64,000 nt of DNA from CAVQSS01 sp963746605. Its GTDB lineage: Bacteria > Desulfobacterota > RBG-13-43-22. The first letter of the stretch is position 1; each line of letters begins with the position of its first letter. Location: assembly GCA_963746605.1 (NCBI GenBank), contig CAVVCH010000050.1, forward strand, positions 1 through 64,000. Direction: 5' to 3'. The notes under the pieces are model-generated. The model was not told the DNA's origin and searched no databases. It was given only the letters and a program-made list of their open reading frames with translations. Of this stretch, positions 36,856 through 45,070 are shown piece by piece. Made by a program: the position numbers and the translations under genes.

Positions 36856-37476
36856 CTAATCAGGAAAGGTACCATTTATCAATCGAACCATGGCGTAGTC
36901 GGAGTAAAAATCAATGATATTCAGACAGGCGTAGGCCTGATCCATAAAAAACATCCTTTTGAACGGCAACCCCAGGGCTTTGGCCAGGATGACCCGGTTC
37001 ACCCCGGCATGGGCCGCCAGGAGTACATTTTTCCCTCGGTTTTCGTCGAGGAGGGTATTGAGGCCCTTGAGCACGCGGTTGCGGAATTGATCCCAGTTTT
37101 CCCCGCCCGGAAAGTGGAACTGTTTCAGGTTGCTGAAATGAAATTTTTTCCGGTCCGGGTACCTTCGTTCAATCTCCTTCCAGGATATGCCATCCCATTC
37201 TCCCATGTTCATTTCACGAAATTCGGGCCACCCCTGTGGTTGAATGGTCCTTCCCCGGCAGATAATTTGGGCCGACTCCACGGCCCTCTCCAGGTCACTG
37301 GCATAGGCGCGGTCCAAGGACTCCTGTTGGAAGCGTTGGGAGAGCCTTTCCAACTGAATCCGGCCGTTCGCGCTCAGGCCGGCATCGGTAAAACCCAGAA
37401 ATCTTCCCTGGGCGGATTCCACCACCTCGCCATGGCGGATCAGGAAGAGGCGGATAGGCTTCTCTCCCTTAACCAT
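36856..37476 (-). CDS. cobC: Alpha-ribazole phosphatase / histidine phosphatase
   Basis: A 206-residue histidine phosphatase. The phosphohistidine is in RLFLIRHGEVVESAQGRFLG, followed by LDRAYASDLERAVESAQI and EFREMNMGEWDGISWKEI. The second catalytic histidine is in VLLAAHAGVNRVILAKAL. It overlaps cobS by 8 bases, which supports the cobalamin role (removing the 5' phosphate of alpha-ribazole phosphate) over general phosphoglycerate mutase activity. Confidence 0.88.
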   Translation of the reverse strand: MVKGEKPIRLFLIRHGEVVESAQGRFLGFTDAGLSANGRIQLERLSQRFQQESLDRAYASDLERAVESAQIICRGRTIQPQGWPEFREMNMGEWDGISWKEIERRYPDRKKFHFSNLKQFHFPGGENWDQFRNRVLKGLNTLLDENRGKNVLLAAHAGVNRVILAKALGLPFKRMFFMDQAYACLNIIDFYSDYAMVRLINGTFPD

Positions 37477-38218
37477 GAGGACCTACCCCGACAATAAACA
37501 GAATACCCAAAAGTTCGCTGGTTTCAATCGTGGCGCCCATCGTATCGCCTGTCACCCCGCCCAGTTTACGAAAAAAAAACCACCCGCTCAACAGGCACCA
37601 GATTAAATGAACGGCCATCAGCCCTAATCCCAGCCACCCGCCAACCGCAATGATGACCCCCCAGGCAAAAATCGTGGCCCAGAATAATTCTTTTTTTCCC
37701 ATCTGCTCGACTAAATCCTGGCCCAAGCCGCCTTCCGGTCGAGGATAGGGCCAAAAGGAGGCCAAAAACACCGGGGTCCAGCGAGCGGCCACAGGAAAGA
37801 GAATCAGCCAGTACTGGAGAGAGGGAACATAGAGCAATTCCTTGAGGGCGATACATTTAATCGCCAGAAGCAACCCAATGCCTACGATCCCCATGGTCCC
37901 CAGGTGAACGTCTTTCATGATCCGCAGGCGGTCCGCTGGGGTCTTGCCGCCGTAACAGCCGTCCAAAGTATCCCCTACGCCATCCAAATGCAAGGCTCCG
38001 GTTATTATCACCCAGAACGCTATCAGCAGCACGGCTGCCAGTTCCGTCGAAAAAACCGTTAGCGCCAGTCGATAAAAACCCCAGAGCAGACCGCCGATAA
38101 CCAATCCCACCAGCGGGTAATATTTACTGGAACGGATGAATAATCCGGGGTCGACCTTTACAGCACCGCCCACGGGAAGGATGGTTAGAAAACGCAAAGC
38201 CGTCAAGAAGGAAGTCAT
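37469..38218 (-). CDS. cobS: Adenosylcobinamide-GDP ribazoletransferase
   Basis: A 249-residue membrane enzyme that joins alpha-ribazole to adenosylcobinamide-GDP, the last step of the lower loop. It starts MTSFLTALRFLTILPVGG. The conserved acidic metal motif LHLDGVGDTLDGCYGGKTPA is at residues near 80-100, with GTMGIVGIGLLL and, near the end, GGVTGDTMGATIETSELLGI. Five to six hydrophobic spans. The ATG overlaps the cobU stop. Confidence 0.95.
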   Translation of the reverse strand: MTSFLTALRFLTILPVGGAVKVDPGLFIRSSKYYPLVGLVIGGLLWGFYRLALTVFSTELAAVLLIAFWVIITGALHLDGVGDTLDGCYGGKTPADRLRIMKDVHLGTMGIVGIGLLLAIKCIALKELLYVPSLQYWLILFPVAARWTPVFLASFWPYPRPEGGLGQDLVEQMGKKELFWATIFAWGVIIAVGGWLGLGLMAVHLIWCLLSGWFFFRKLGGVTGDTMGATIETSELLGILFIVGVGPHG

Positions 38219-38781
38219 CAGGGTTTGCCGGACGCAGGTTGCTTAAGGAACAGGGGAATGCCGGCCACGGTCAAAATAACCTGATCGGCCACCTCCGCCA
38301 GTGCTTGATTGAGGTTCCCGGAAAGGTCCCTGAATTTACGGGCCATGGGATTTTCCGGGACGATCCCCCAACCCACTTCATTGGATATGATTACCGTGGG
38401 AACAGAAAAAGTCTTAAAAAATTCCACGGTCTCGAAGGCCTCTTGTCGAAGCGAACTTTCATCCTCACCCCACTTGGCCATCAGATTGTTTAACCAGAGG
38501 GTCAGACAATCGATAATCACTATCGAGAAGGGTCGTTCCAGGGAACGTAAGGCTCGGGTCAGTTGAAGCGGCTCTTCAATGGTTTCAAAATTCCCTTCCC
38601 GCTCCTCCTGATGACGGCGGATGCGCTCGACCATTTCCTGATCCAGGGGCTGGGCCGTGGCCAGGTATCCGCGCGGTTCGGGGCAGCCCAAGGCGATCTT
38701 CAGGGCCAAACGGGTCTTGCCGCCCCGGCTGGGTCCGGTAATGAAGGTCAAACGGGCCGGGGGTCGGGTCAAGTCAGACAT
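38218..38781 (-). CDS. cobU: Adenosylcobinamide kinase / guanylyltransferase
   Basis: About 187 residues from ATG 38781 (MSDLTRPPARLTFITGPSRG); the longer upstream frame has no support. The P-loop is TGPSRGGKTRLALKIALG. FSIVIIDCLTLWLNNLMAKW is the Walker B region and VIISNEVGWGIVPENPMARK the GTP-site motif of CobU/CobP. It converts adenosylcobinamide to its phosphate and then to the GDP derivative for CobS. It is first gene of the cobU-cobS-cobC-cbiB run. No B12 riboswitch is seen upstream. Confidence 0.94.
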   Translation of the reverse strand: MSDLTRPPARLTFITGPSRGGKTRLALKIALGCPEPRGYLATAQPLDQEMVERIRRHQEEREGNFETIEEPLQLTRALRSLERPFSIVIIDCLTLWLNNLMAKWGEDESSLRQEAFETVEFFKTFSVPTVIISNEVGWGIVPENPMARKFRDLSGNLNQALAEVADQVILTVAGIPLFLKQPASGKP

Positions 38782-38950
38782 GAAAAATCCTCTGTTCTCT
38801 AAAATGTTGCACCCCCCGTACCCGCGCGGAAGGGAGCTCCAGGGGTTCGGGTCGTTCGTTGTTTCCCGGGCCGGCGCGAAGAGAAAGGTGCAGGGATTGA
38901 ACTTAAGGAATGTTTTTGGCCAAGTCAATTAAAAACCGTTTCATAAATCC

Positions 38951-38979
38951 TTGACTTTCTCGGCGACTTAGCTAAAAAT
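38951..38979 (+). promoter_or_regulatory. Candidate sigma-70 promoter for L,D-transpeptidase
   Basis: TTGACT at 38951-38956 and TAAAAA at 38973-38978 are separated by 16 bases, about 40 bases before the gene. It lies in the divergent gap to cobU. Confidence 0.4.
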
Positions 38980-39018
38980 CAAAAAATATTTCACCTGAAT
39001 AAAGGGAGTTCAGCTTCC

Positions 39019-39939
39019 ATGATTTTTTTTCGCCGTTTCCAGCCGATCTGGGCCTTGCTTTTCATACTCTCATTTTTTTGCCTGGAACCCGCGTGGGGAA
39101 GAGGTGCCTACCCGTATCGATATCCAGATCCCAATCTGGTCTTCGACCCCCAGGCCAATACCGTCATCGGAGTCCCGGGGGAATACGTGACCCGAAAAAA
39201 AGACACCCTGCTGGATGTGGCCAGGGACAACGACCTGGGGTTCAACGAGATGGAAATCCTCTATCCGGAACTCGATCCCTGGGTTCCCCCCGCAGGCACC
39301 AGGCTCATCATCCCTACCCAATGGATCCTTCCGACGACGAACAAATTTGGAATAGTGATCAACATTGCCGAGATGCGTTTGTTTTATTTTCTGAAACCCA
39401 TCGGCCTGGTCCGGACCTATCCGATCGGCATAGGCGATGAGGGCTGGTTCAGCCCTCTGGGCTCTTTTCATGTGGCCCAAAAACGAAAACACCCTGCCTG
39501 GCATATCCCCCAGTCGCTCCAGGAAAAATACCAGATGAAGGTCATGCCCCCCGGTCCGGAAAACCCCTTGGGGGATTACTGGCTGGGGTTGTCCGTCTCC
39601 GGTTACGGGATTCATGGGACCAATTTCCCCTGGGCCATCGGCCGACTGGTAACCCATGGCTGTATCCGGCTCTATCCGGAGGACATTGAAAAGCTTTTCT
39701 CGATGATTTCCATAAAAACCCCGGTGGAAATGATCTATGAACCCGTTAAAATCGGTTTTAAGCAGGGACGCATTTATTCCGAAGTGCATCCGGATATCTA
39801 CGGTAAGTTCCCGGACCTGGTGGAATACGGACTGGCCAAGGTCAGGGGGAAGAAATGGGAGGATCTAGTCGATCTGGATCTCTTTAGCCTGTCTCTAAAG
39901 GAAGCGAAGGGCATACCGGTGGACATCACGAAGGACTAA
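39019..39939 (+). CDS. L,D-transpeptidase (YkuD family) with LysM-like region
   Basis: A 306-residue exported protein. The signal peptide is at residues 1-28 (FFRRFQPIWALLFILSFFCL). A LysM-like segment (VTRKKDTLLDVARDNDLGFN, PAGTRLIIPTQWILP) is followed by the YkuD catalytic domain. The active site is GYGIHGTNFPWAIGRLVTHG followed by CIRLYPEDIEKLF, with the catalytic cysteine in HGCIRLYPED. It makes 3-3 peptidoglycan cross-links or anchors lipoproteins to the wall. The next gene encodes an Lpp-like lipoprotein, which makes an anchoring role attractive. Confidence 0.92.
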   Translation: MIFFRRFQPIWALLFILSFFCLEPAWGRGAYPYRYPDPNLVFDPQANTVIGVPGEYVTRKKDTLLDVARDNDLGFNEMEILYPELDPWVPPAGTRLIIPTQWILPTTNKFGIVINIAEMRLFYFLKPIGLVRTYPIGIGDEGWFSPLGSFHVAQKRKHPAWHIPQSLQEKYQMKVMPPGPENPLGDYWLGLSVSGYGIHGTNFPWAIGRLVTHGCIRLYPEDIEKLFSMISIKTPVEMIYEPVKIGFKQGRIYSEVHPDIYGKFPDLVEYGLAKVRGKKWEDLVDLDLFSLSLKEAKGIPVDITKD

Positions 39940-39947
39940 TTTTTTTC

Positions 39948-39974
39948 TTGACATAACTATATATTTTTTATAAT
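39948..39974 (+). promoter_or_regulatory. Sigma-70 promoter of lipoprotein gene
   Basis: TTGACA at 39948-39953 and TATAAT at 39969-39974 are perfect consensus boxes with a short 15-base spacer; TAATAA at 39971-39976 gives a 17-base spacer. A strong promoter suits an abundant envelope lipoprotein. Confidence 0.65.
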
Positions 39975-40063
39975 AATTTTTGATAAGGGTCATTGGTTAG
40001 GTCAACTAGAATATTTTATATATTTAATTAGTTAAGTCTTTAAAGAGAGGAGGTGATTGTAAA

Positions 40064-40399
40064 GTGATCAAACATCAGAGGGTAGTCAAAATCGTAGGTC
40101 TATTAGCCATTGTTTGTATTATGGCCTTCTTTGGAACGGGTTGTACCTGTTTCACGGAAGCCACTGCCGAGCCTCCCAAGGTTGTTGCGGCCCCGCCGCC
40201 TCCGCCGCCTCCGCCTCCGCCGCCTCCGGCAGCGAAGTGTGAGTGCGACACGAGCTTATTGGATGCCTCGGTCAAGAAGGCCGAAATGGCAGCCCAAAGG
40301 GCCGAAGCCGCCGCTGAACGGGCCGAAAAAGCCGCTGAACGGGCCGAAGCCGCTGCTAACAAAGCAGAAGCCGTTTTCATGAAAAAAATGAAAAAGTAA
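40064..40399 (+). CDS. Alanine-zipper lipoprotein with poly-proline linker
   Basis: A 111-residue lipoprotein from GTG 40064, chosen because of the perfect ribosome site AGGAGGTGAT upstream. The hydrophobic signal (IVGLLAIVCIMAFFGTGC) ends at lipidated Cys27. A tether with 12 consecutive prolines follows, then a short cysteine pair (KCECD), then a heptad coiled coil of AERAEKAAERAEAAANKAEA type and the end MKKMKK. This resembles Lpp/OprI alanine-zipper lipoproteins, whose C-terminal lysine is attached to peptidoglycan by L,D-transpeptidases; such a gene is directly upstream. The outer-membrane location is inferred. Confidence 0.8.
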   Translation: MIKHQRVVKIVGLLAIVCIMAFFGTGCTCFTEATAEPPKVVAAPPPPPPPPPPPPAAKCECDTSLLDASVKKAEMAAQRAEAAAERAEKAAERAEAAANKAEAVFMKKMKK

Positions 40400-40426
40400 C
40401 TGTTCTGAAATTCGTTATTATCATCT

Positions 40427-40464
40427 AAAAACCGGCTGATCCCCAAGGGATTTGCCGGTTTTTT
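40427..40464 (+). terminator. Intrinsic terminator after lipoprotein gene
   Basis: AAAACCGGC pairs with GCCGGTTTT across a loop containing TGATCCCCAAGGGATTT, followed by T residues. It is placed 28 bases after the stop. Confidence 0.85.
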
Positions 40465-40495
40465 AGTATGAAAATAACCAAAAACAGGGGTCGAA

Positions 40496-40608
40496 TGTAG
40501 GGGAGGGGTTAATCCCCTCCCGCACCCAGCCAGGCATATATCACGATCCTGGAGAAGATTTGAATCCTTGATTCTCAAACTCGGGAGGGGGTTAACCCCT
40601 CTCCTACG
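40496..40608 (+). repeat. 113-bp palindromic element, copy 2
   Basis: Same length and ends as 28547-28659 (TGTAGGGGAGGGGTTAA to TTAACCCCTCTCCTACG). The centre differs at several bases. The downstream flank TTCTCATGCTTCGGGGTGTC and CCGCCCCGGGCATGGGG is also conserved, up to about 40670. Confidence 0.7.
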
Positions 40609-40715
40609 AAAGAACGAATAGGTCCACTATTCTCATGCTTCGGGGTGTCCGCCCCGGGCATGGGGGGTTAATTTTGCCAGGTGACCGCTTCTGCTGGAAT
40701 ATCCAGTGCCTTTCA

Positions 40716-40724
40716 TGCTATAAT
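40716..40724 (+). promoter_or_regulatory. Extended -10 promoter of mnmG
   Basis: TGCTATAAT is an extended -10 element ending ten bases before the mnmG ATG. Transcription would start at about 40731, leaving almost no leader. Confidence 0.55.
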
Positions 40725-40733
40725 TCATTACCT

Positions 40734-42647
40734 ATGCCCGAAAACGAATACCAAGTCATTGTAGTCGGCGCCGGTCACGCCGGGATCGAAGCCGGTCTGG
40801 CCGCGGCCCGTATGGGCTGCCGGACCCTGCTGTTGACCATCAACGTGGACCATATCGGAGCCATGTCCTGTAATCCCGCTATCGGGGGATTGGCCAAAGG
40901 ACATCTGGTCAAGGAAATCGACGCCCTGGGGGGCGAAATGGCCAAGGCGATCGACGCCACCGGGATTCAGTTCCGCCGCCTGAATACCCAGAAGGGGCCT
41001 GCGGTCTGGTCTTCCCGGGCACAGGCGGACATGGAAGCCTATAAGCAATACATGCGCTGGGCCGTGGAGAACCAGGAGGGGCTGGACCTTCGACAGGGAA
41101 TGGTGGATACCCTTAAGGTGGAAAACGGCCGGTTTAAAGGTCTTCAGACCGAATTGGGCCTGGTTTTTGAAGGGCAAACCGTGATCTTGACCACGGGGAC
41201 CTTTCTCCAGGGGCTGATCCATGTAGGTTTCAATCATTTTCAGGCCGGAAGGATGGGGGACCCTCCCTCGCTGGGCCTCTCGGTTTCCTTGAGATCCCTG
41301 GGACTCGAATTGGGGAGGCTTAAAACGGGGACGACACCCCGGCTTCAAGGCAAGTCCATTGATTTTTCTTCCCTCAGTCCTCAACACGGTGACGAGCCGC
41401 CCCGGCCCTTTTCCTTTACTACCCAATCCATCGATCGGCCCCAGGTCCCCTGTTTTCTGACCTACACGCAAGCCCGCACCCATGAATTGATCCGGGCCAA
41501 CTTGGATCGCTCCCCCCTTTACAGCGGTCTGATCAAGGGAACCGGGGCTCGCTACTGCCCCTCCATCGAAGACAAAGTCGTTCGTTTCCCGGAAAAAGCC
41601 CGCCATCAGGTCTTTCTGGAACCGGAAGGCCGGATGACCACCGAGTATTATCCCAACGGGATTCCCACCAGTCTGCCCATCGATGTCCAACTGGCCGTCA
41701 TTCATTCCATCCCTGGATTGGAAAAGGCCAAAATGGTTCGGCCGGGTTATGCCATTGAATACGACTATGTCAACCCGCTTCAATTACACCCCACCCTGGA
41801 AGTGAAATCCGTCGCCGGTCTTTTTCTGGCCGGCCAGATCAACGGCACTTCCGGTTACGAGGAGGCCGGCGCCCAAGGACTGATGGCGGGGATTAACGCC
41901 GCTCTGCAGGTCCAAGGCCGTTCGCCCCTGGTCTTGAATCGCTCCCAGGCTTACATAGGTGTCATGATAGACGACCTGGTTACCAGAGGTACCCGAGAAC
42001 CCTATCGGATGTTTACTTCCCGGGCCGAGTATCGACTGCTGCTTCGGGAAGATAATGCCGACTTGCGGTTAACGGAAACAGGAAGGACCTGCGGTCTGAT
42101 CGGGAACAACCGCTATCGGGAATTTGTCCAAAAAAAGACCGAAATTGAGGCCGCCTGGAAGCTGCTCCGGGAAACATGGGTCCATCCCAGCCAGGAAACC
42201 AATGCCCGACTGAATGAACTCAATAGTCACCCCCTTCGAAAGCCGGTTACGCTAAAAGAGCTGATGCGGCGACCGGAAATATCCTGGGAAGACCTTCTCC
42301 CGCTTTTCCCTCAACTGGATCAGCTTCAATCCAAGGTGGCAGAACAATTGGCCATTCAGGTGAAATACGAAGGGTATTTGATCCGGCAGGAAGAACAGGT
42401 TCACCGTTTTGAAAAAAGTGAAAACCTGGGAATTCCGCCCGAGATGGATTTCACCGGTTTAGCCGGATTGTCCAACGAAATCAAAGAAAAACTCAGGACC
42501 ATCCGCCCTCTTTCTTTAGGTCAGGCCTCTCGGATTTCCGGCATGACTCCCGCAGCTCTAACCATCTTGCAGGTCCATCTCAAGAAACGGCAAGGGACTA
42601 GGCAACCGGAAGGATCCCTTCACGAAGTCCCACCCCCACCAGGATAG
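40734..42647 (+). CDS. mnmG: tRNA uridine-5-carboxymethylaminomethyl modification enzyme MnmG
   Basis: A 637-residue FAD protein (GidA) that with MnmE modifies wobble uridine 34 of several tRNAs. The start MPENEYQVIVVGAGHAGIEA has the FAD-binding GAGHAG motif. CNPAIGGLAKGHLVKEIDAL and RRLNTQKGPAVWSSRAQADM are family signatures, as are the C-terminal helical blocks FTGLAGLSNEIKEKLRTIRP and ASRISGMTPAALTIL. There is no ribosome site before the ATG. A TATAAT box lies 10 bases upstream, suggesting a leaderless message. No mnmE nearby. Confidence 0.96.
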   Translation: MPENEYQVIVVGAGHAGIEAGLAAARMGCRTLLLTINVDHIGAMSCNPAIGGLAKGHLVKEIDALGGEMAKAIDATGIQFRRLNTQKGPAVWSSRAQADMEAYKQYMRWAVENQEGLDLRQGMVDTLKVENGRFKGLQTELGLVFEGQTVILTTGTFLQGLIHVGFNHFQAGRMGDPPSLGLSVSLRSLGLELGRLKTGTTPRLQGKSIDFSSLSPQHGDEPPRPFSFTTQSIDRPQVPCFLTYTQARTHELIRANLDRSPLYSGLIKGTGARYCPSIEDKVVRFPEKARHQVFLEPEGRMTTEYYPNGIPTSLPIDVQLAVIHSIPGLEKAKMVRPGYAIEYDYVNPLQLHPTLEVKSVAGLFLAGQINGTSGYEEAGAQGLMAGINAALQVQGRSPLVLNRSQAYIGVMIDDLVTRGTREPYRMFTSRAEYRLLLREDNADLRLTETGRTCGLIGNNRYREFVQKKTEIEAAWKLLRETWVHPSQETNARLNELNSHPLRKPVTLKELMRRPEISWEDLLPLFPQLDQLQSKVAEQLAIQVKYEGYLIRQEEQVHRFEKSENLGIPPEMDFTGLAGLSNEIKEKLRTIRPLSLGQASRISGMTPAALTILQVHLKKRQGTRQPEGSLHEVPPPPG

Positions 42648-42702
42648 GCAACGTTGGATCTAAAGCGACCCAAAAATAAAAAAGATTAGTAAAAAAAAAG
42701 AC

Positions 42703-42731
42703 TTGACAAGGCTGGCGGCTTGGAGCATATT
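42703..42731 (+). promoter_or_regulatory. Candidate sigma-70 promoter of ihfA
   Basis: Perfect TTGACA at 42703-42708 with CATATT 17 bases downstream (42726-42731). The leader is about 70 bases. Confidence 0.55.
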
Positions 42732-42808
42732 GAATTCCGTTTTAAATTAGGCAGGTTAACTCAATTTCGGGGCCAAGAGGACCGAATTTTCCAGAAAGGG
42801 GAGGATCG

Positions 42809-43111
42809 ATGGCGCTGACCAAGGAGAAAATAATCGCAACAGTTTATGAGCAGATTGGATTCAGCAAAAGTCAATCCCGGGAAGTGATTGAACAGTTGCT
42901 GGATATTATGAAAAAGGCCTTAGCAAGTGAAGAAAATCTTTTGATAAGCGGCTTTGGGAAATTTGTAGTAAAACGCAAAAGAGCTCGCCGGGGTCGAAAT
43001 CCCCAGACCAATGAAGACCTCCAGTTAAAAGCCCGCAAGGTGGTGGTCTTCAAGACCTCCGGCGTCCTACGGAAAAAGATCAACTCCTCCCAGTCGTTAA
43101 AAAACCGCTAA
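42809..43111 (+). CDS. ihfA: Integration host factor alpha subunit-like DNA-bending protein
   Basis: A 100-residue HU/IHF fold protein. MALTKEKIIATVYEQIGFSK and the helix pair at the start, ENLLISGFGKFVVKRKRARR and the minor-groove arm RGRNPQTNEDLQLKARKVVV are typical, with the arm-tip proline in GRNPQ. It is closer to IHF alpha than to HU by its MALTK start and arm sequence. IHF bends DNA by about 160 degrees in recombination and sigma-54 promoters. In relatives ihfA usually follows pheT; here it is separate, with its own promoter and a GGGGAGG ribosome site. Confidence 0.87.
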   Translation: MALTKEKIIATVYEQIGFSKSQSREVIEQLLDIMKKALASEENLLISGFGKFVVKRKRARRGRNPQTNEDLQLKARKVVVFKTSGVLRKKINSSQSLKNR

Positions 43112-43204
43112 ACCCATACGACTTTTGGCGCCAAACCCCTCTGGACAAACTGACTTTCTTAAAGGACCGAATCCTACTGGAGGGGTGCTCGGCCGATTAC
43201 CTTC

Positions 43205-44044
43205 TCACTGGGCCATGACCAATGCCTGGCTGAACCCTTTGTTTTCAAGTTCCTTTTGGATGCGGAGGGCTTCACTGAGCTGTTCCCGGCAATTGATTCG
43301 CACCCGGTAAAAACGTTCTCCTTTAATTAAGGTCTCCGCTACCTCCACCTCCTGGTAATCAGCTGCTAAACGGCCTTTCAGTCGATTCGCATTTTCAATC
43401 TCCTTGAAAGCCCCGATTTGCACTACGAAGGGACCTTTTTTGTAATCGATTTCCTGAATTAGACGGGTGGTCTTACGTCCATTTTCCTCCTCTTCTATCA
43501 AGACGCCGATAGCCTCCAATTCCACCAAGGCCGTCCCCGGACCAACCAATCCCAGGGCCTTGGCGCTGTCGTAGGATAAATCGATGATTCGTTCTTTAAC
43601 GAAAGGCCCCCGGTCGTTGATACGTACGGTGATCTCCTTATTATTTGCCGGATTCCGGACCCTTACCTGGGTGTTCAGCGGCAAGATCCGGTGAGCGGCC
43701 GTAGGTCCGAACATGTCGTAAGTCTCGCCGGAAGAGGTCTTTTTGCCATGAAAATCAGTTCCATACCAGGAAGCGATGCCTTGTTCCCGGTATCCCTCAA
43801 TGGAATTGAGGGGAAAGTACCAACGGCCGTCAACGGCATAGGGTCTGTCTTTCTTGGAGGCTAGCTTATCAGTCTTGTCTCCCCGGGGGATTTTTTTATC
43901 AGCCGTTTTGGTGTCCGGGGGGCTTGGCATTGAGGCCTGGGGATCCGAACTTTTGATAGCCCCTTTGGAGCAACCGATGAAGAAAATCAGGCCTATTCCC
44001 AAGAGACCGAGCCTTGCTTTCCGCTGAAACCTAAAAATAAGCAT
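43205..44044 (-). CDS. rlpA: Septal-ring lytic transglycosylase-like lipoprotein RlpA with SPOR domain
   Basis: A 279-residue lipoprotein. The signal ends with LLGIGLIFFIGC (lipidated cysteine near residue 25), and a low-complexity linker rich in K, D and P follows. The double-psi beta-barrel has GIASWYGTDFHGKKTSSGET and VRINDRGPFVKERIIDLSYD, the RlpA motifs with the catalytic aspartate (NDRGPF). The C-terminal SPOR domain (PFVVQIGAFKEIENANRLKG, RVRINCREQLSEALRIQKEL) binds denuded glycan at the division septum. Monocistronic. Confidence 0.92.
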   Translation of the reverse strand: MLIFRFQRKARLGLLGIGLIFFIGCSKGAIKSSDPQASMPSPPDTKTADKKIPRGDKTDKLASKKDRPYAVDGRWYFPLNSIEGYREQGIASWYGTDFHGKKTSSGETYDMFGPTAAHRILPLNTQVRVRNPANNKEITVRINDRGPFVKERIIDLSYDSAKALGLVGPGTALVELEAIGVLIEEEENGRKTTRLIQEIDYKKGPFVVQIGAFKEIENANRLKGRLAADYQEVEVAETLIKGERFYRVRINCREQLSEALRIQKELENKGFSQALVMAQ

Positions 44045-44125
44045 GTGACCACCCCCTCATCCGAATCAAAAGTTAAGACCTTTAAATAGTAACAAAAAAC
44101 AGCGTTTATGCACAAGCTTTTTTCC

Positions 44126-44157
44126 TTGACAACCCTTCCGCCCCTATTGTATATAAT
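44126..44157 (+). promoter_or_regulatory. Promoter of the SDR-had-bamA region
   Basis: TTGACA at 44126-44131 and TATATA/TATAAT overlapping at 44150-44157, spacing 18-20 bases. The transcription start would be near 44164, just before a 7-bp inverted repeat. Confidence 0.6.
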
Positions 44158-44172
44158 CACTTTGTAGTTATA

Positions 44173-44195
44173 AAATAGTTAATTTGTGACTATTT
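44173..44195. promoter_or_regulatory. Candidate operator for aromatic-degradation genes
   Basis: AAATAGT (44173-44179) and ACTATTT (44189-44195) form an inverted repeat with 9 bases between. It lies just after the expected transcription start and before the ribosome site, a place where a repressor would block transcription. Confidence 0.4.
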
Positions 44196-44213
44196 AGTCC
44201 AATGGAGGTTCGT

Positions 44214-44966
44214 ATGCGTCTAAAAGATAAAATTGCCGTGGTCACCGGCGCCAGCCGGGGAGTGGGCCGGGCCATCGCCTTAGCCTATGCCCGTGAAGGC
44301 GCGAATGTGGTGGTCAATTACGCCTCGAATGAAGCCGCGGCCGACCAGGTTGTTCAAGATATTGAGTCCCTGGGACGGAAAGCCGTCAAAATCAAGGGGG
44401 ACGTAGCCAGGAAAGAAGAAGCCACGGCCGTGGTCCAGGCGGCTAAGGACCATTTCGGGCGTCTGGATATCCTGGTGAATAACGCCGGCTTTTCCAAACC
44501 GGCCATGCTGCTCAAGATGACGGAGGAGCAGTGGGACCAGGTAGTGGATCTGCATTTGAAGGGGGCCTTTCTCTGCACCCAGGCGGCCGCCCAGATTATG
44601 AAAGAACAGAAGAGCGGCAAAATGATCAATGTCACCTCCGTGGCCGGTCTGGTGGGAACCGTCGGACAGATCAATTACAGCGCTGCCAAGGGGGGATTGC
44701 TCTCTTTTACCAAGTCGGCTGCCCGCGAACTGGCACGATACAATATCTGCGTCAATGTGATTTCCCTGGGAATCGTGGCCACGGACATGACCGAAAAAAT
44801 CCGAAGCGACGAAAAATTAAAAGAAATCTACATGCGCCGGATACTGCTGGAGCGTTTTGCCGAACCGGACGACATTACCCCGGCTTTCGTTTTCCTAGCC
44901 TCCGATGAGGCGAATTACATCACCGGCCAGTTGCTTTGCGTGGACGGCGGATACGGGATGATCTGA
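44214..44966 (+). CDS. Short-chain dehydrogenase/reductase (FabG/BadH-like)
   Basis: A 250-residue SDR from ATG 44214 (GGAGG five bases upstream). Motifs: VVTGASRGVGRAIALAYARE (cofactor loop TGxxxGxG), DILVNNAGFSKP (NNAG), NVTSVAGLVGTVGQINYSAA (catalytic Ser and YxxxK in NYSAAKGG), and a C-terminal ITGQLLCVDGGYGMI. It resembles 3-oxoacyl-ACP reductase and BadH-type cyclic hydroxyacyl-CoA dehydrogenases. Upstream of had and bamA it may oxidise a hydroxyacyl-CoA of the ring or of the ring-cleavage product; a lipid-synthesis role remains possible. Confidence 0.85.
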   Translation: MRLKDKIAVVTGASRGVGRAIALAYAREGANVVVNYASNEAAADQVVQDIESLGRKAVKIKGDVARKEEATAVVQAAKDHFGRLDILVNNAGFSKPAMLLKMTEEQWDQVVDLHLKGAFLCTQAAAQIMKEQKSGKMINVTSVAGLVGTVGQINYSAAKGGLLSFTKSAARELARYNICVNVISLGIVATDMTEKIRSDEKLKEIYMRRILLERFAEPDDITPAFVFLASDEANYITGQLLCVDGGYGMI

Positions 44967-45070
44967 ACGTAGGCTCAGGTTGAGAAAAAAAGTATGGTGA
45001 GAGGTGGCAGTTTTCGCCACAGGCGAATGGAAGTCAATAACCTAACCCATTTTTGAAAGGAGAGAATCAT

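Noticed and set aside
38782..39018. Cobalamin riboswitch upstream of cobU
   Set aside because: The B12-box (GCCACTG type) and the expected paired helices are not present on the reverse strand.
40193..40235. Short tandem CCG/CCT repeat as a CRISPR-like or microsatellite array
   Set aside because: It is in frame within the lipoprotein gene and encodes the 12-proline tether.
40728..41783. Long open frame antisense to mnmG (about 350 codons)
   Set aside because: Shadow of mnmG with no domain, signal or ribosome site.
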